64,000 nucleotides of DNA, taken from contig NC_087379.1 in assembly GCF_963675165.1 (NCBI RefSeq), forward strand, positions 5,721,442 to 5,785,441. Direction: 5' to 3'. Origin of the DNA: Halichondria panicea (lineage: Eukaryota > Porifera > Demospongiae > Suberitida > Halichondriidae). Below the pieces are notes generated by a model, which saw only the letters and a list, made by a program, of their open reading frames with translations, was not told where the DNA came from and did not search any database. Position numbers and translations under genes: made by a program. This document shows, in pieces, positions 10,021 through 21,464 of the stretch; within the stretch, counting starts at the first letter, position 1; each line of letters begins with the position of its first letter.

Positions 10021-11905
10021 TCATTGGGTCTCTGAGTCAGAATCACTCTCAAATTGAACATCTAGATCTTCAAAATCCCGATTGTGATTAACATCTTTCT
10101 CGTAAACTTCTTCAATGAATTTTCTTACATTGCAATCTTCCTCACGCTGACGATACTGATATCTCTTTGCTGCCACTATGAAAGCTACAACACCTGCGAC
10201 TGAAATAACAATGTTCACCAGGAAATAAACCAGTCCAACAAAAGGGGACTTCCGCCAGAAACTAAAAGGTAAAAGAATTCCAAGAACACCGATCAATTGA
10301 AATAGTCCTTTAATGGCAAAGAAAATTCCAATGAGAAATCCTTTCATAGAGTGAGGGCTTTGAGCACAGATGAATTCAAACACTCCACCATAGATAAAGA
10401 CATAGGCCACAGCAATAAGGACTTGCTGAATAATGAGAATGTATGGGGAGACATTAAGGGAGGGAGCATCAACAAAATAAGGATATGGGTAATTTACACC
10501 ATCATAATTATACAAAATGTCCAGGAGCAAACATTGAAATAGTAGCATTATAGCTGCTAGGGAGGTGACCAAACGTCTCAACAAATAGCGAGCAAAACAG
10601 ACTAACAGTGATAAGACAAAGACCAATTCCAATTCGCCTCAGAATACCAGGGAAGTACTTTTGAAACAGAGGATGAATAAACTTGAGAAAAATAGGAACA
10701 AAAAAAATTAAAAAGACGGGGTACAGAGTGCTACCATTAGTGAACATAGAGTAAACAATTTTACTCACACTAAAAAATGACAAATTGTAATAAATATCTG
10801 CCTCCATGTGATCTCTAAGTATACTGAGAAAAGGTGTTGCAGCAATATCAGCCGTGAAAAATGGTCCTACTGAAAATAAAAGGATAAAGATTCCAAAAAA
10901 GGATTTCACATTCTCCACCTGCTCAGTTGTGAATGGTCCTCCATACTTGTCCTTGCCTAGATCCAGTCCAGTGGGTATGTCATCCTCCCAGAATGTAAAG
11001 GCACTGCGTTGAATAGGAATCTTGTTTCTTCTTGCAAAGTTGACAACTCTTGCAACCTCTTTGTAAGGGTTACCAATGCCATTGTCAATAACAAACCACC
11101 TGCGCTTAGCAACACAGAATGTTACTGGTACACAAATCAGCTCAACTAACAGGACAAGTCCAAATATAGAAAAGCTTAAGAAACCAGTGGCATTACCTGC
11201 ACTCCATACCAGTTTTCCAAAGCTTATTCCAATATAAAGTGTGAAGAGAAACCAATGAACGAAAAGAAAGCTGTCTTTAGAAGGAGAATCATTTAATTGG
11301 TCAACCCCAAACTGAATAACATTGGCTAAAAATCCAGCAAATCCAATCAATAAAGAGAAAAGTAGAAAAAGTCCAAGTGCACAATTCACCACCACCATAA
11401 AAATTGATAGAGGCGTGGAGTCGATAAAATTTAATAGCATCAAGATGACGTTCACAATACCACCGATAACAACCACAGTCAAAAATCCACACCACATGGT
11501 GCATACACTACATCTCACAACCTTATATCTTCCATATCGAACATCTGCCAAGTATCCAGCTAGAGGATAGAAGAGGAGCCAGAAAGCAAATACAGCATAT
11601 ATGCCACTATCTATCATCTCACTGTTAAGTACTGGCCCTACTTGGTTTACTCTCATCAATAGGTAAGTGAGTAAGAAATAATTGTCAGGATTCAGAAAAC
11701 CACCATATATCAAAGACATTAAGGCAGTCCAAATAAGAATCATTATTGCAGCCTTTGATTTGATCACCACACTTTTCTTTTTGCTATATTTACTGTGATT
11801 ACTTGTTACGAGTGGTGTAGCTTCAGTGGCATCTCTGCTGGCATCTGGTGCAGGAGTTTCATGAAGGGAAGCTTGCTCTATAGTTCCTTGCTCACAACTA
11901 GCCAT
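10021..11905 (-). pseudogene. POT-like transporter copy B, one frameshift
   Basis: The start MASCEQGTIEQASLHETP is at 11905. The first 465 codons are open through the PTR2-like segment AGYLADVRYGRYKVV, the loop DLGKDKYGGPFTTEQ and membrane segment 9 (RRIGIGLCLITVSLFCSLF). At about 10510, in the extracellular loop, five bases are missing relative to copy L (gtataattatg versus gtatatatatatg). The frame breaks after FAPGHFV and resumes in another frame for the last 170 codons to SDSDSETQ. The lesion lies in an AT-rich run, so a sequencing or assembly error is possible. If real, the product loses the last three or four helices. Confidence 0.8.
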
Positions 11906-12227
11906 TGGTCTTACAGTGAGCGTATACAGCTACCTAAAGAAATGCCGAGTTATTGCCCACTTGCACAATTAAAACATTCACAAGCAATAGCCCTTGTTGA
12001 TATCTAATCTGAAGATCTGTGGCAAGACTACCGTACCCTCGCGAAAATAAGCCCATCTTGAATAAACGCCCATCCCCTCTTTTGCATGCTTCGAAGTTCT
12101 TACACAAGGGTATTTTCACTCGATTATAAGCCCACCCAGGATAAGAAGTTGAGCATGCGCAGTAGCTGAATGCCACATGTTCACTATTGAAGAAAGGAAG
12201 TTTTAGGTAGTAGCTAGACTCTTTGCT

Positions 12228-13256
12228 CAGTGGCGTAGCCAGAGGGGGGCAGAGGGTGCTCCAGGACCCCCCTCTGGCCTCAGACTCTGCTCCACAAGTT
12301 CATTTTACTAACTAGCTAAGCTAGCTAGCTGATATGAGATCGAGAGTAACTAGAGCTCTATAATTGCAATTGCACGATCAACTCAAAACTCCACCTCTAA
12401 CTATCTAGCTCCACCTCCAAATATTCATTCCAGTCAGTGCACATGCGCAAAGCCACGTGCTGAGCAGACCAAGGTCCCCCATAGTTGGGCGGAGCCCGAC
12501 CGTCCCTGACGGGAGGTCGGGTTGCAAGCCTATCTGGGATTTGTTCTAGCGCCACTATAGTGGCGCCCTATCAGATTGCAGCATTTTTCACGTGGCTTGG
12601 TTACACTTCCGCTTGCATCTAGTTGCAAAACCGCATGCAGTATTGCTGTGCCATCCTGTGGTTTCACGTCATCAAGTCGGTTAACACCCACTTGAGAATA
12701 ATAATATTCATAGCAGTACTACATAATGCGCAGAACAAATTCCAGATAGGCTTGCAACCCGACCTCCCGTCAGGGACGGTCGGGCTCCGCCCAACTAGGT
12801 CCCCCACAGAGTTGCAGACTGTTAATGTTCAGCAGCTATCACCATCATCATCATGAGTATTTTTCCGTTGAGCCCAGTTCACAGAGCAGCACTGCAACTG
12901 CAAGTGGCTTGCCACCCTGTCCTGCTAATTCACAAGCAGAACCTGGTTAGCAGCTGCATGATTTAATTAATTGTCACAACTCAAAACAATGCGAGGACAT
13001 CTTCAAATGAAGATGTGGCTTAACCACCAGAACCCTCAAAGCAGCAGTGCCCTCATTTCTTTAGCCAGATTGCGTTAGAATCAATCTCAGAGCATGTATA
13101 TAACAACAAAAGTTTCTGAGGGAGTGCCCCCACCCCCATTGGTAATTCGTTCATCAAGCACCCCCCTAGCCTCGATTCAAGGCCGATTAAACGTATTTTA
13201 ATCGGCCTGGAATCGAGGCTAGCACCCCCCTATCTCAAATCCTGGCTACGCCCCTG
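12228..13256. mobile_element. hAT5-like element, 5-bp TSD ttgct
   Basis: Left end CAGTGGCGTAGCCAGAGG, right end CCTGGCTACGCCCCTG, flanked by ttgct (12223-12227, 13257-13261). The same end structure and a 5-bp duplication occur at 19024-19757 and 31178-33361. No transposase ORF, so it is non-autonomous. It carries a nested Mutator-like MITE at 12482-12797 and, near its right end, a 50-bp hairpin of agcctcgattcaaggcc and its inverse. Confidence 0.8.
12482..12797. mobile_element. nested Mutator-like MITE (TAGTTGGGCG family)
   Basis: Long inverted ends (tagttgggcggagcccgacc and inverse, more than 60 bp) are flanked by ggtccccca (12473-12481 and 12798-12806). It is inserted into the hAT5-like element, so it is younger than that insertion. 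Same family as 9460-9663. Confidence 0.85.
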
Positions 13257-13373
13257 TTGCTGGACCAGACATTATAACTTTCTCTGTATGGATCTGTTTG
13301 CCCCTAAAGATGTATATGCAGGGAACAAGTAGTCCTATATGCTGAGAAAGGAAAACGCAAAGTCCAAGAAAGT

Positions 13374-14030
13374 TACAGTAGACTCTCGCTATTCCGGCTC
13401 TCTGAAATGCGGCCACCTCGATATACTGGCCATTTGGTTTGGCACGGAATGCTAGCTATATGTTTTCTACACAAAACTCGACCTAAAGTACGGCCACTCG
13501 CTATTCCGTTTACCGGCCAGTGCTGGCTGTCCCAAATAACGTTTTCAATGTAATTTTATATGTGTATTACGGCCAGATATGATGTTTTGGGGGTGGTTTA
13601 GTAAATAAAATTGGATTACACTTAAATAGAGAGCAGAATGATTCATTATCCTCGAGACAAGAACTGCAATCAGTGATTAGATTCGAGGTAAGGTCTTTTT
13701 AAGCCGCGGCTAATTATCTGAAGTACGGCCACCTCGCTATTCCGGCCATACGGCAAGCCGTGTGGTTCAAAAATAGAAAGCACAAAACGTACTGTTATTA
13801 TGCCTATAAACGTACGTTTATAATAAAACACGTACGTTTATAATAAAACACTTTATGTTGCAGGAAGACGTAGCGGTATAATGAAACACGTACGTTTATA
13901 GCCAAAACACGTACGTTTATAGGCATAATAACAGTACGTTTTGTGCTTTCTATTTTTGAACCACACGGCTTGCCATACGGCCAAGCTGCATGGTCCCAAG
14001 GCTGGCCGGATTAACGAGAGTCTACTGTAT
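13374..14030. mobile_element. Tigger/pogo-like element, interrupted
   Basis: Ends tacagtagactctcgctatt and ggattaacgagagtctactgta-type inverse, with TA flanks. The body matches 819-1227 in opposite orientation (gagcagaatgattcattatc, atctcgaggtaag words). It is split by the MITE at 13754-13972. No transposase remains. Confidence 0.75.
13754..13972. mobile_element. 219-bp hAT-type MITE nested in Tigger element
   Basis: Near-perfect inverted ends of about 60 bp, starting caagccgtgtggttcaaaaa, are flanked by ccatacgg (13746-13753, 13973-13980). Removing one copy restores the Tigger sequence ggccatacggcc. The 8-bp duplication fits hAT. The interior carries repeated cacgtacgtttata units. Confidence 0.85.
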
Positions 14031-14439
14031 CACACAGGCTAATTTTGCAGGTTACCTTGCCTTGGTTTTCTGAAACAAAGTACCTGATAGCTGCTCTGTA
14101 GGGGTATGACCTACCATCCTTCGAGAAGTTTCTGCTACATCTAACATCAACAAGCAACGAATAGAGTCAGAGTCCACTTCTTCATGTTCATTCTCTTGTC
14201 ATGCTTTAATCATACTCATGCATTAGTTTATAACATTGTTGTTGTCAATAAAATGTTCATACTATGTATTAAAATGAAAATACATAAAGAATTGGCATAG
14301 CAAAGTGTAAACCTCGATTTGAGGCCAGGGGTGGGCGTATATTCCAATGAAAACTAGCAGTTCGGGATTAAAGGCACAGTCCCCTAATAAGGCTAGACTT
14401 CTTGCAGAAAAGGGTGGGCGTATTTTCGCGAGGGTACGG

Positions 14440-14655
14440 TACCGTATAGAGGGTAATTTTCGTGGGGGGCAAATTATTCGTGGTTTTCATGGTTGAAGGT
14501 CTGACCACAAATATTTTACCCGCGAATGAAGCAACCTTGCCTACCTTTACCTGCAGTGCAAGCAGCAACCACGAAAATATTATCCACAAAAATTAATGAC
14601 TAAATATTGCTCAACCACGAATAGTTTTCCCCCCGAAAATTACCCGCTATACGAT
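14440..14655. mobile_element. mariner-type MITE (TACCGTATAGAGGG)
   Basis: Ends taccgtatagagggtaattt and aaaattacccgctatacgata are imperfect inverses. Inner words cgtggttttcatggttg and caaccacgaatag also pair. Same family as 29881-30220. Confidence 0.55.
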
Positions 14656-14866
14656 AATAGAATTATAGCGGAGCCCTAAAACATGACAAACATGCACGGT
14701 AGAAAACACTAATATGCAAATCACCTTTACTAGAGAACATTCAAGGCGAGCAAAGCGAGCATTATATATTGATACACACGTGCACATACAAATATACATG
14801 TAACAGAAAATGCATGTGTAAGTGCTAGTGTAGGGCTCACTTTGCTCGCCCAATCACACAACTACA
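14656..14866. repeat. 5' flank block belonging to copy B unit
   Basis: Contains ccctaaaacatgacaaacat, aaggcgagcaaagcgagcat and a gcatgtgtaagtgctagtgt tract, the block normally upstream of each transporter. Here it has been pushed about 2.8 kb from copy B by the insertions at 12.2-14.7 kb. Confidence 0.5.
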
Positions 14867-15276
14867 TACCGTATTTACTTGATTAAACGCCCTCATTGAA
14901 TAAACGCCCATCTCGTTTAAATGCCCAGGGTAAAAGCTCTGTCTTTGTCAATAAACGCCCATCTTAAATAATCGCCCATGTAGTGGCACTGTGGGTGGAG
15001 CTGAAATAGCACGTGGAACCAGTTTCAAACGTGGCAGCATAGAATAAAAATACTTTTTTACGATGCATCGATGGCAGAGAGAGAGATACCGACACAGAGG
15101 GCACTCCTATGACTTAAATTTAAGCTGAGACAGCAGCCCAAGAAGAGCACCATAACTGCTGCTGTGCAAGAGTTTTGGAGGAGACATAACAATAAATGCC
15201 CTCCTGGATTAAACGCCCCCTCTAAAGACTTCGATCTGAAATAAACGCCCTGGCGTTTAATCAAGTAAATACAGTA
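14867..15276. mobile_element. MITE with TACCGTATTTACTTG ends
   Basis: Inverted ends taccgtatttacttgattaa and its inverse before atacagta, followed by repeated aaacgcccat/aaacgcccctg words on both arms. TA-flanked, about 410 bp, no coding capacity. A related aaacgcccatc fragment is at 12.04 kb. Confidence 0.65.
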
Positions 15277-15294
15277 TACATACACAATAATAGC

Positions 15295-15332
15295 AGAGCA
15301 TAAATCCAGCCACCCACCATAATTACCATTTT
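15295..15332 (-). pseudogene. LSG1 exon 8/intron 8 junction copy
   Basis: The minus strand reads atggtgggtggctgg followed by an intron-like attta...tgct, matching the end of LSG1 exon 8 and start of intron 8 at 1660-1620. It is also present at about 51575-51605. This ties the transporter upstream flank to LSG1 intron 8. Confidence 0.55.
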
Positions 15333-15524
15333 TGTTTGCAGCGAACTAAGCGAGTGCTATAATGGCTTGGAAAAAATCGCAAAAACCTGCACCATGCAAG
15401 CTTTGTTAAAAAGTACTGAAGTATATAGGCAGATACCTATTAGAGCTACGTTAACGACTATGATGTGTTTAGTGAGCACACTATAATATATATTACTCCA
15501 ATTACAGCCATAAGCTCTATACAG

Positions 15525-15640
15525 CTCCTCAGCATAAGGTGGTCGATCAGGGTCTTCCCCTTCCTCTCCTGGAGACAAGCCGTGAGATGCGTGAGGCCAC
15601 GACGAACACTGGGGGAATGAGGTCCCTCATCTGGTCTATG
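15525..15640 (-). pseudogene. LSG1 late exon copy, fused to transporter fragment
   Basis: The minus strand encodes IDQMRDLIPPVFVVASRISR then a frameshift, then EGEDPDRPPYAEELYRAYG. This corresponds to the LSG1 region DQMRDHVPPV..EDEDPHRPP..EELLTAYG. The fusion point to transporter copy C is at about 15641: the reading ...GGVFEFTIDQMRDL... is open across the join. Intact junction relatives are at 34.2, 51.9 and 60.5 kb. Confidence 0.75.
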
Positions 15641-16340
15641 GTGAATTCAAACACTCCACCATAGATAGAGACATAGGCCACAGCAACAAGGACTTGCTGA
15701 ATAATGAGAAAGTATGGGGAGACATGAAGGGAGAGAGCAGGATCAAAATTAATTCTTGTATAACAAGTCTAGGAGCAAACACTGAAGTAGCATTGCGGCC
15801 GTTAAGGATAAAGTGACCAATTGTGCCAACAAATTAAACAGTGAGCAAAACAGACTAACAGCGATAAAACAAAGACCAATTCCAATTCACCTCAAAATAA
15901 CAAGGGAGGAACTTTTGAAACAGAGGATGAATAAAGTAGACAAAAAGAATGATGAAGACAGGGTACAGAGTGCCACCATTAGTAAATATAGAGTCAACAT
16001 AAACTAATATCAGGTGGTCAAATGTAAATCTCTGCCTGCAAGTGATCTTTAAGTATACTGAGAAATGGCGCTGCGGCAATATCAGCCGTAAAAAATGATT
16101 TCACATTTTCCACTTGCTCAGTATAGTGAATGGTCCTCCATACTCGTCCTTGCCTAGATCCAGTCCAGTGGGTATGTCATCCTCCCAGAATGTAAAGGCA
16201 CTGTACCAGTTTCCCAAAGCTTATTCCGATATATTATAATTATTGTGAAGAGAAAGAAAAGAAAGCTGTCTCTATAAGGAGACTCATTTAATTGGTCAAC
16301 ACAAAACTGGCTAAAAATCCAGCAAATGCAATCAACAAGG
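15641..16340 (-). pseudogene. POT-like transporter copy C, heavily decayed
   Basis: Fragments in family order on the minus strand: about 16340-16200 (segment around ANVIQF and LYIGISFGKLV, with deletions), 16200-16120 (AFTFWEDDIPTGLDLG), 16100-15820 (AAPFLSIL to FVPIFLKF-like), 15810-15641 (loop and YVSIYGGVFEF). The N-terminus and the conserved C-terminal tail are missing. Several short deletions and stops. Non-functional. Confidence 0.8.
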
Positions 16341-16480
16341 AGATAAGTAGAAAATTACAAGTATACCCCGCCCCCCACCTGTAGACAATGGTTAGATTTG
16401 CACAGTGGTGATTGGCCGGAAAGTTTCTGAGTGATAGTATATCTGTCTGGCATATGGGCAGTGCTATATAACTGACTTGT

Positions 16481-17067
16481 CAAGGTTTCATACAGAAGGG
16501 GGGGGGGGGGGGCGCCCTGGGATTTCCCCCCTTGGAAATATGAAAAATTAATGATGTCATACCAAATTGTACAGTGATTCAGATAGATCTACATGTAGAC
16601 TAGCTATAATGATTATTCTACGTGTATCAGTCAAATCAGTTGAGAAAAAGCCTCTTACATACATCAGGAGTGCATACATGTATATCCAATCTAGCACATG
16701 GTACAGTTCAAAAGTTCAGAGAGGGTATTATGTACACAAAATGCATGTATACAATTAATTTAAACCTTACAACATAAGCAAAGCACGTACATAGTGGGAC
16801 CACAGGCTCTGTACACACACTAGAGAGGTTAATTTGAGTACCTTTTCTGCTTTGCTCCCAAAAAATTTTTTGCAGGTGAGTTGAAGGTATACAAGAACAG
16901 TTAAGAACTAGACTGAATAGTTTTAAGCACAAAAACCTCCAAATTGCACCTTAGACAATCATTCTGCCAAATTTTTTCCGGGGGCTGCCCCCGGGACCCC
17001 AAATGTTCAACGGCGTACGATCGTCGTTATTTCCCCCCCTTGGCTAAAAATCCTGTATAAAACCCTG
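16481..17067. mobile_element. hAT5-like element (CAAGGTTTCATACAG), TSD cttgt
   Basis: Ends caaggtttcatacag and ctgtataaaaccctg, flanked by cttgt (16476-16480, 17068-17072). The unoccupied site is preserved in the paralogous spacer at 21.6 kb (actgacttgtggttaac). It contains a poly-G run of about 16 and a G/C-rich gggggctgcccccgg stem near the right end. 587 bp, no transposase. Confidence 0.85.
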
Positions 17068-17558
17068 CTTGTGGTTAATTATCCTAGTGGCTTTGTATAT
17101 ATATGCTATAAAAATTGTGGATTGGGCTAGCCTCAATCTCAGGCCGATTTTTCTCTAGAAAACTGGGGCGGTAATGAGGCTATATAGGATTGGGTATATG
17201 AATTGGAGTGCCATGCATGCACGTACAGCAACTATTGAGCCCTATATGGCGGACAGGTAGTATTGTGGTCATATGGAACCTGTGGCCACCAGGCTTCCAA
17301 TGTGACCACAACACCCACAACACCAATAATTCCCACCAATTCAAGTACAGAAGGTATATATACCATCAAAGAGTTCTCTCACTGTACTACTGAATGAATT
17401 TGCCTCAAGGAAGAGGGAGTGGATCACTAATAGGGGAGATCAATTATTTTCACTTAAATATACGAGCATTAGCACTTAAATATACATTATACACGTAACA
17501 CAAACCAATTACACATTTAACTATCCGCATCACAGTCGGTTAATATATCACTACACAG

Positions 17559-20156
17559 TCATTGGGTCTCTGAATCAGAATCACTCTCAAAGTGAACATC
17601 TAGATCTTCAAATTCATGATTTTGATTAACAGCCTTCTCGTAAAACTCTTCAATGTACTTTTGCTCATTGCACAATTCATCACGCTGACGATACTGATAC
17701 CTCTTTGCTGCTATTATGAAAACCACAACACCTGCGACTGAAATCACAATGTTCACCAGGAAATAAACCAGTCCAACAAAAGGGGAGTGCGACCAGAAAC
17801 TAAAAGGTAAAAGAATTCCAAGAACACCGATCAATTGAAATAGTCCTTTAATAGCAAAGAAAATTCCAATGAGAAATCCTTTCATAGAGTGAGGGCTTTG
17901 AGCACAGATGAATTCAAACACTCCACCATAGATAAAGACATAGGCCACAGCAACAAGGACTTGCTGAATAATGAGAATGTAAGGGGGGACTTCAAGGGAG
18001 GGAGCAGCAATAAAATCATATGTAAAATTAGAATAAAATAAGTCAAAATGTCCAGGAGTAAACATTGAAATACTAGCATTATAACCGTTAGGGAGGTGAC
18101 CAAACGTCTCAACAAACAGTGAGCAAAACAGATTAACAGTGACAAGACAAAGACCAATTCCAATACGCTTCAGAATACCAGGGAAGCACTTTTGAAACAG
18201 AGGATGAATGAACTTGAGAAAAATAGGAACAAAAACAACAAGAAAGGCAGGATAAAGAGTGCCACCATTAGTGAACATAGAGTCAACTACGTTGCCTGAA
18301 CCAGTATTAAACAACGAAAATTTAATGTTCTCAGCCTTCATGTGATCTTTAAGAATACTGAGAAAAGGTGCTGCAGCAATATCAGCCGTAAAAAATGGTC
18401 CTACTGAAAATAAAAGGATAACGATTCCAAAAAATGATTTCACATTCTCCACCTGCTCGGTAGTGAATGGTCCTCCATACTTGTCCTTGCCTAGATCCAG
18501 GGTATGTCATCCTCCCAGAATGTGAAGGCACTGCGTTGAATAGGTATCTTGTTTCTTCTTGCAAAGCCGACAACTCTTGCAACCTCTTTGTAAGGGTTAC
18601 CAATGCCAGTGCCAATAACAAACCACTTGCGCTTAGCAATACAGAAAGTTACTGACATACAAATTAGCACAACAAACAGGACAAGTCCAAATATAGAAAG
18701 GCTTAAGAAACCAGTGGAATTTGCTGAACTCCATACCAGTTTCCCAAAGCTTATCCCAATGTATAATGTGAAGAGAAACCAATGAATGAAAAGAAAGCTG
18801 TCTCTAGAAGGAGAATCATTTAATTGGTCAACCCCAAACTGAATAACATTGGCTAAAAATCCAGCAAATGCAATCAATAAGGAGATAAGAAGAAAAAGTG
18901 CAAGTGCACAATTCACCACTATCATCGAAATAAATAGAGCCATGCAGGAATGAATACGGGTAACTCGCAATAAACAAAAGTTGACAATACAACTGATAAC
19001 ACCCGTCAAGAGTCCACACCACACAGGGGCGTAGGGAGGGGCAGGGCTTTGGGGGCTGGAGCCCCCCCTTCCTCTGCAAAAACCACACTAAGAGCCCCAC
19101 CTTCTCTGATGACTGTCTTCACTGAGCCTGGGAATTACAGGTATAGATTAGTGGCAGACAAACAGCATGTCCAAGAGCTAGCTCTATACTATACTAGTAA
19201 CTTTGATTCTTCAGTGTAACTAAGCTAGCTAGCTAGCTGGCTAGCATGCACCATTTAATTGAAACAGGTGTGGCTATAAACTATTTCTTGCACATGCGCA
19301 ATGCACTGTGCAACTGATCAATAATCTACCACAGAGGTTGATTGAGAGCAGCAACTATGTCGCAGAAACTGGACCATTATTTCTCAAGCGTGAGTCAAGG
19401 CCAAGATCTAGTGCCAACTTGCCAAGCTCTAGTGCCAGTTTGCCAAGCTCTAGCCTCTAGTACTGCCAGCCTGAGTACTGATGAAGAGCCAGCAAAGTAA
19501 TGATCAGCTACATTATCATATACATTGTACATGTAGTTAGCACTGTAAATATTAGCAATGTTTCATGCATATTAACAACAAAATAATTATTGTAACATCA
19601 TAAATCGTACACAACCAGACACTCCTGGTACAACAGCTATTCCCGGAAATCAGTCATTAATTAGGAGGTGTGGTTTCCGGTCGCCGAAAATTTTCGGCGC
19701 TCCTTCACACCCTTTCAGCTCAGCCCCCCCTTCCTCAAATTCCTGCCTACGCCCCTGCCACATGGTGCATACACTACATCTCACAACTTTATATCTGCCA
19801 TATCGAACATCTGCCAAGTATCCGGCTAGAGGATAGAAGAGAAGCCAGATAGCAAACACAGCATATATGCCACTATCTATCATCTCACTGTTAAATATTG
19901 CCCCAGGGTATACTCTTGTAAATATGTAAGTGAACAAGAAATAATTTTCAGGATTCAGAAAACCACCATATATGAAAGACATTAAGGCAGTCCAAACGAG
20001 AATCATTATTGCAGCCTTTGACTTGATCAGCACACTTTTCTTTTTGCCATATTTACTGTGATTACTTGTCACGAGTGGTGTGGCTTCAGTGGCATCTGGT
20101 GCAGGAGTTTCATGAAGGGAAGTTTGCTCTATAGTTCCTTGCTCACAACTAGCCAT
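17559..20156 (-). pseudogene. POT-like transporter copy D, split by a transposon
   Basis: The start MASCEQGTIEQTSLHETP is at 20156. Exonic sequence runs to VVRCSVCTMW at 19763, is interrupted by the element 19024-19757, and resumes at 19018 with the MWCGLL segment. A second lesion at about 18500 removes seven bases in DIPTGLDLG. The rest (18452-17559) is open and ends SDSDSETQ. Apart from these two events it is well preserved, so inactivation looks recent. Confidence 0.85.
19024..19757. mobile_element. hAT5-like element inside transporter D, TSD ccaca
   Basis: Ends CAGGGGCGTAGGGAGGGG and CCTGCCTACGCCCCTG are flanked by ccaca (19019-19023, 19758-19762). Removing it and one repeat restores the coding sequence caccacatggtg seen in every paralog. 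Inside, on the plus strand, 19357-19500 encodes a 47-codon ORF beginning MSQKLDHYFSSVSQG, similar in style to the N-terminus of hAT transposases. The rest of the transposase is gone. Confidence 0.9.
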
Positions 20157-21110
20157 TGTTCTTACTGTGACTGTATTCTTACTGCACTTATAGCTATACC
20201 TAAAGAAATTTCCAGTTATTGCTCACTGAACACCCTTGTTCTAATCAAAAGATCAAATTATTGTGGCAAGGAATTATAGAAAAGCCCTACAACATGTACC
20301 AGAAAACACCAAATCATTACCTCGCTGCATGGGAGCACACAGCAGGGGTAGAGTGATCGGTGTGTGTGGACACAAAAAATGAGCGAACTATACCGTATTA
20401 CTACAACACTTTGCTGGTGAAAAACTTTTATGAATGAAAGAACCAAATTATCAGACCCTTTGCGATCTAACTATTGCATTCTGGCAAGGATCGTGTGTAT
20501 AATTTTTCGGATTTTATTGTTGTGAATTGATCAACCATCGCAAAGTTCGCAAATGTTTAGATGCTCGCAAAACATTCTAGTAATACGGTAGATCGATTCA
20601 CTTCATCAATCTAATCGTTGCTTCATAGATTCACGATCATTCTCCATATAATTATAACGATATAATGAAGGTAATTATGGTAAAACGTTATTGTCCGTTT
20701 TGGTAAACATTGAGGGCAAGCGAAGCCAGCATATATATAGAAAAGGTACATAGATCAATCGAACGACTTAATTCATTAAGTGAGGTATAAAGAGGTTTGT
20801 TTACTTCGCTTCAACGGAGCGGTTTGATTTGAGTACAGTAATAAAGAGCGTAAGTTTTGTTAGTGCGATGTACAATTACATACATACATATAAATATACA
20901 GTCTTACATATACAAACAGAAAAATGCATGTGTATAAGTCGCTAGTGTAAGGCTCGCGAATTATGCTGACATGCATAATTATATATTAAGAATATACTTA
21001 TATTAAGTATACTTCTAGAACATTCTCTGTGGACTCTTATAATGCCATGTGTTCTTAGTTCATTTCTTGTATGATTTGTGTTTGAATGTTTCATTTTCTT
21101 TGATCTAGCT
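20157..21110. other. upstream flank of copy D
   Basis: No gene. It carries the shared unit flank (gagccctacaacatg-like at 20.28 kb, gagggcaagcgaagccagca at 20.71 kb, gcatgtgtataagtcgctag at 20.93 kb), then unique AT-rich DNA. Confidence 0.4.
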
Positions 21111-21119
21111 GAGCACATG

Positions 21120-21450
21120 CAGCTGAACCGGATTTCAATAGGTTATGGGCCTAGTGTCACAGTGCTAGCTAGCTGAAGTGAATAGAGACTATTTTGTCGT
21201 TGTCTTGGTGCTTAACTTGTTCGTTGCGGTAGAGACTATTTTGTAAGCCAGGTTCTTCTGTTTGTCGTCTTGGTGTTAACTTGTTCGTCGCGACAGTAAA
21301 CTTGTTTGTTACAGCAGTTGCATGAACATGGCTGAGAGCGTTAGAAGTACGGTATCGGTTGTTCCGCTGAACAGTAGTAACTATGCTACGTGGAAGATTC
21401 AAGCGAAGATGACACTGTTGAAGGAGAGACTGTGGAAGATAGTCAATGAT
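21120..21450 (+). mobile_element. Ty1/Copia retrotransposon 5' fragment
   Basis: gatttcaataggttatgggc resembles the LTR end plus Met-tRNA primer-binding region of Copia elements. A leader follows, then a gag start at 21322 whose residues VVPLNSSNYATWKIQAKM and LLKERLWKIV fit the Copia gag N-terminal domain. After about 45 codons the sequence switches abruptly to LSG1 P-loop exon sequence, so only the 5' end survives. The second LTR was not seen. Confidence 0.7.
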
Positions 21451-21464
21451 TGCACCAAATGGTG

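Larger units (their letters stand above)
8290..11000. repeat. segmental duplication, left copy (pairs with 54166-56800)
   Basis: From acacaacaatagcaagacat onward the two blocks are almost identical through spacer, MITE, transporter 3' flank and the 3' half of copies B and L. They diverge in the 5' half of the transporter, where L instead resembles copy G. The right limit is approximate. Confidence 0.8.

Noticed and set aside
10351-10542. Plus-strand frames antisense to the transporters (also at 11322, 18467, 24570 and similar)
   Set aside because: They are shadows of the conserved minus-strand coding sequence and recur at the same place in each paralog.
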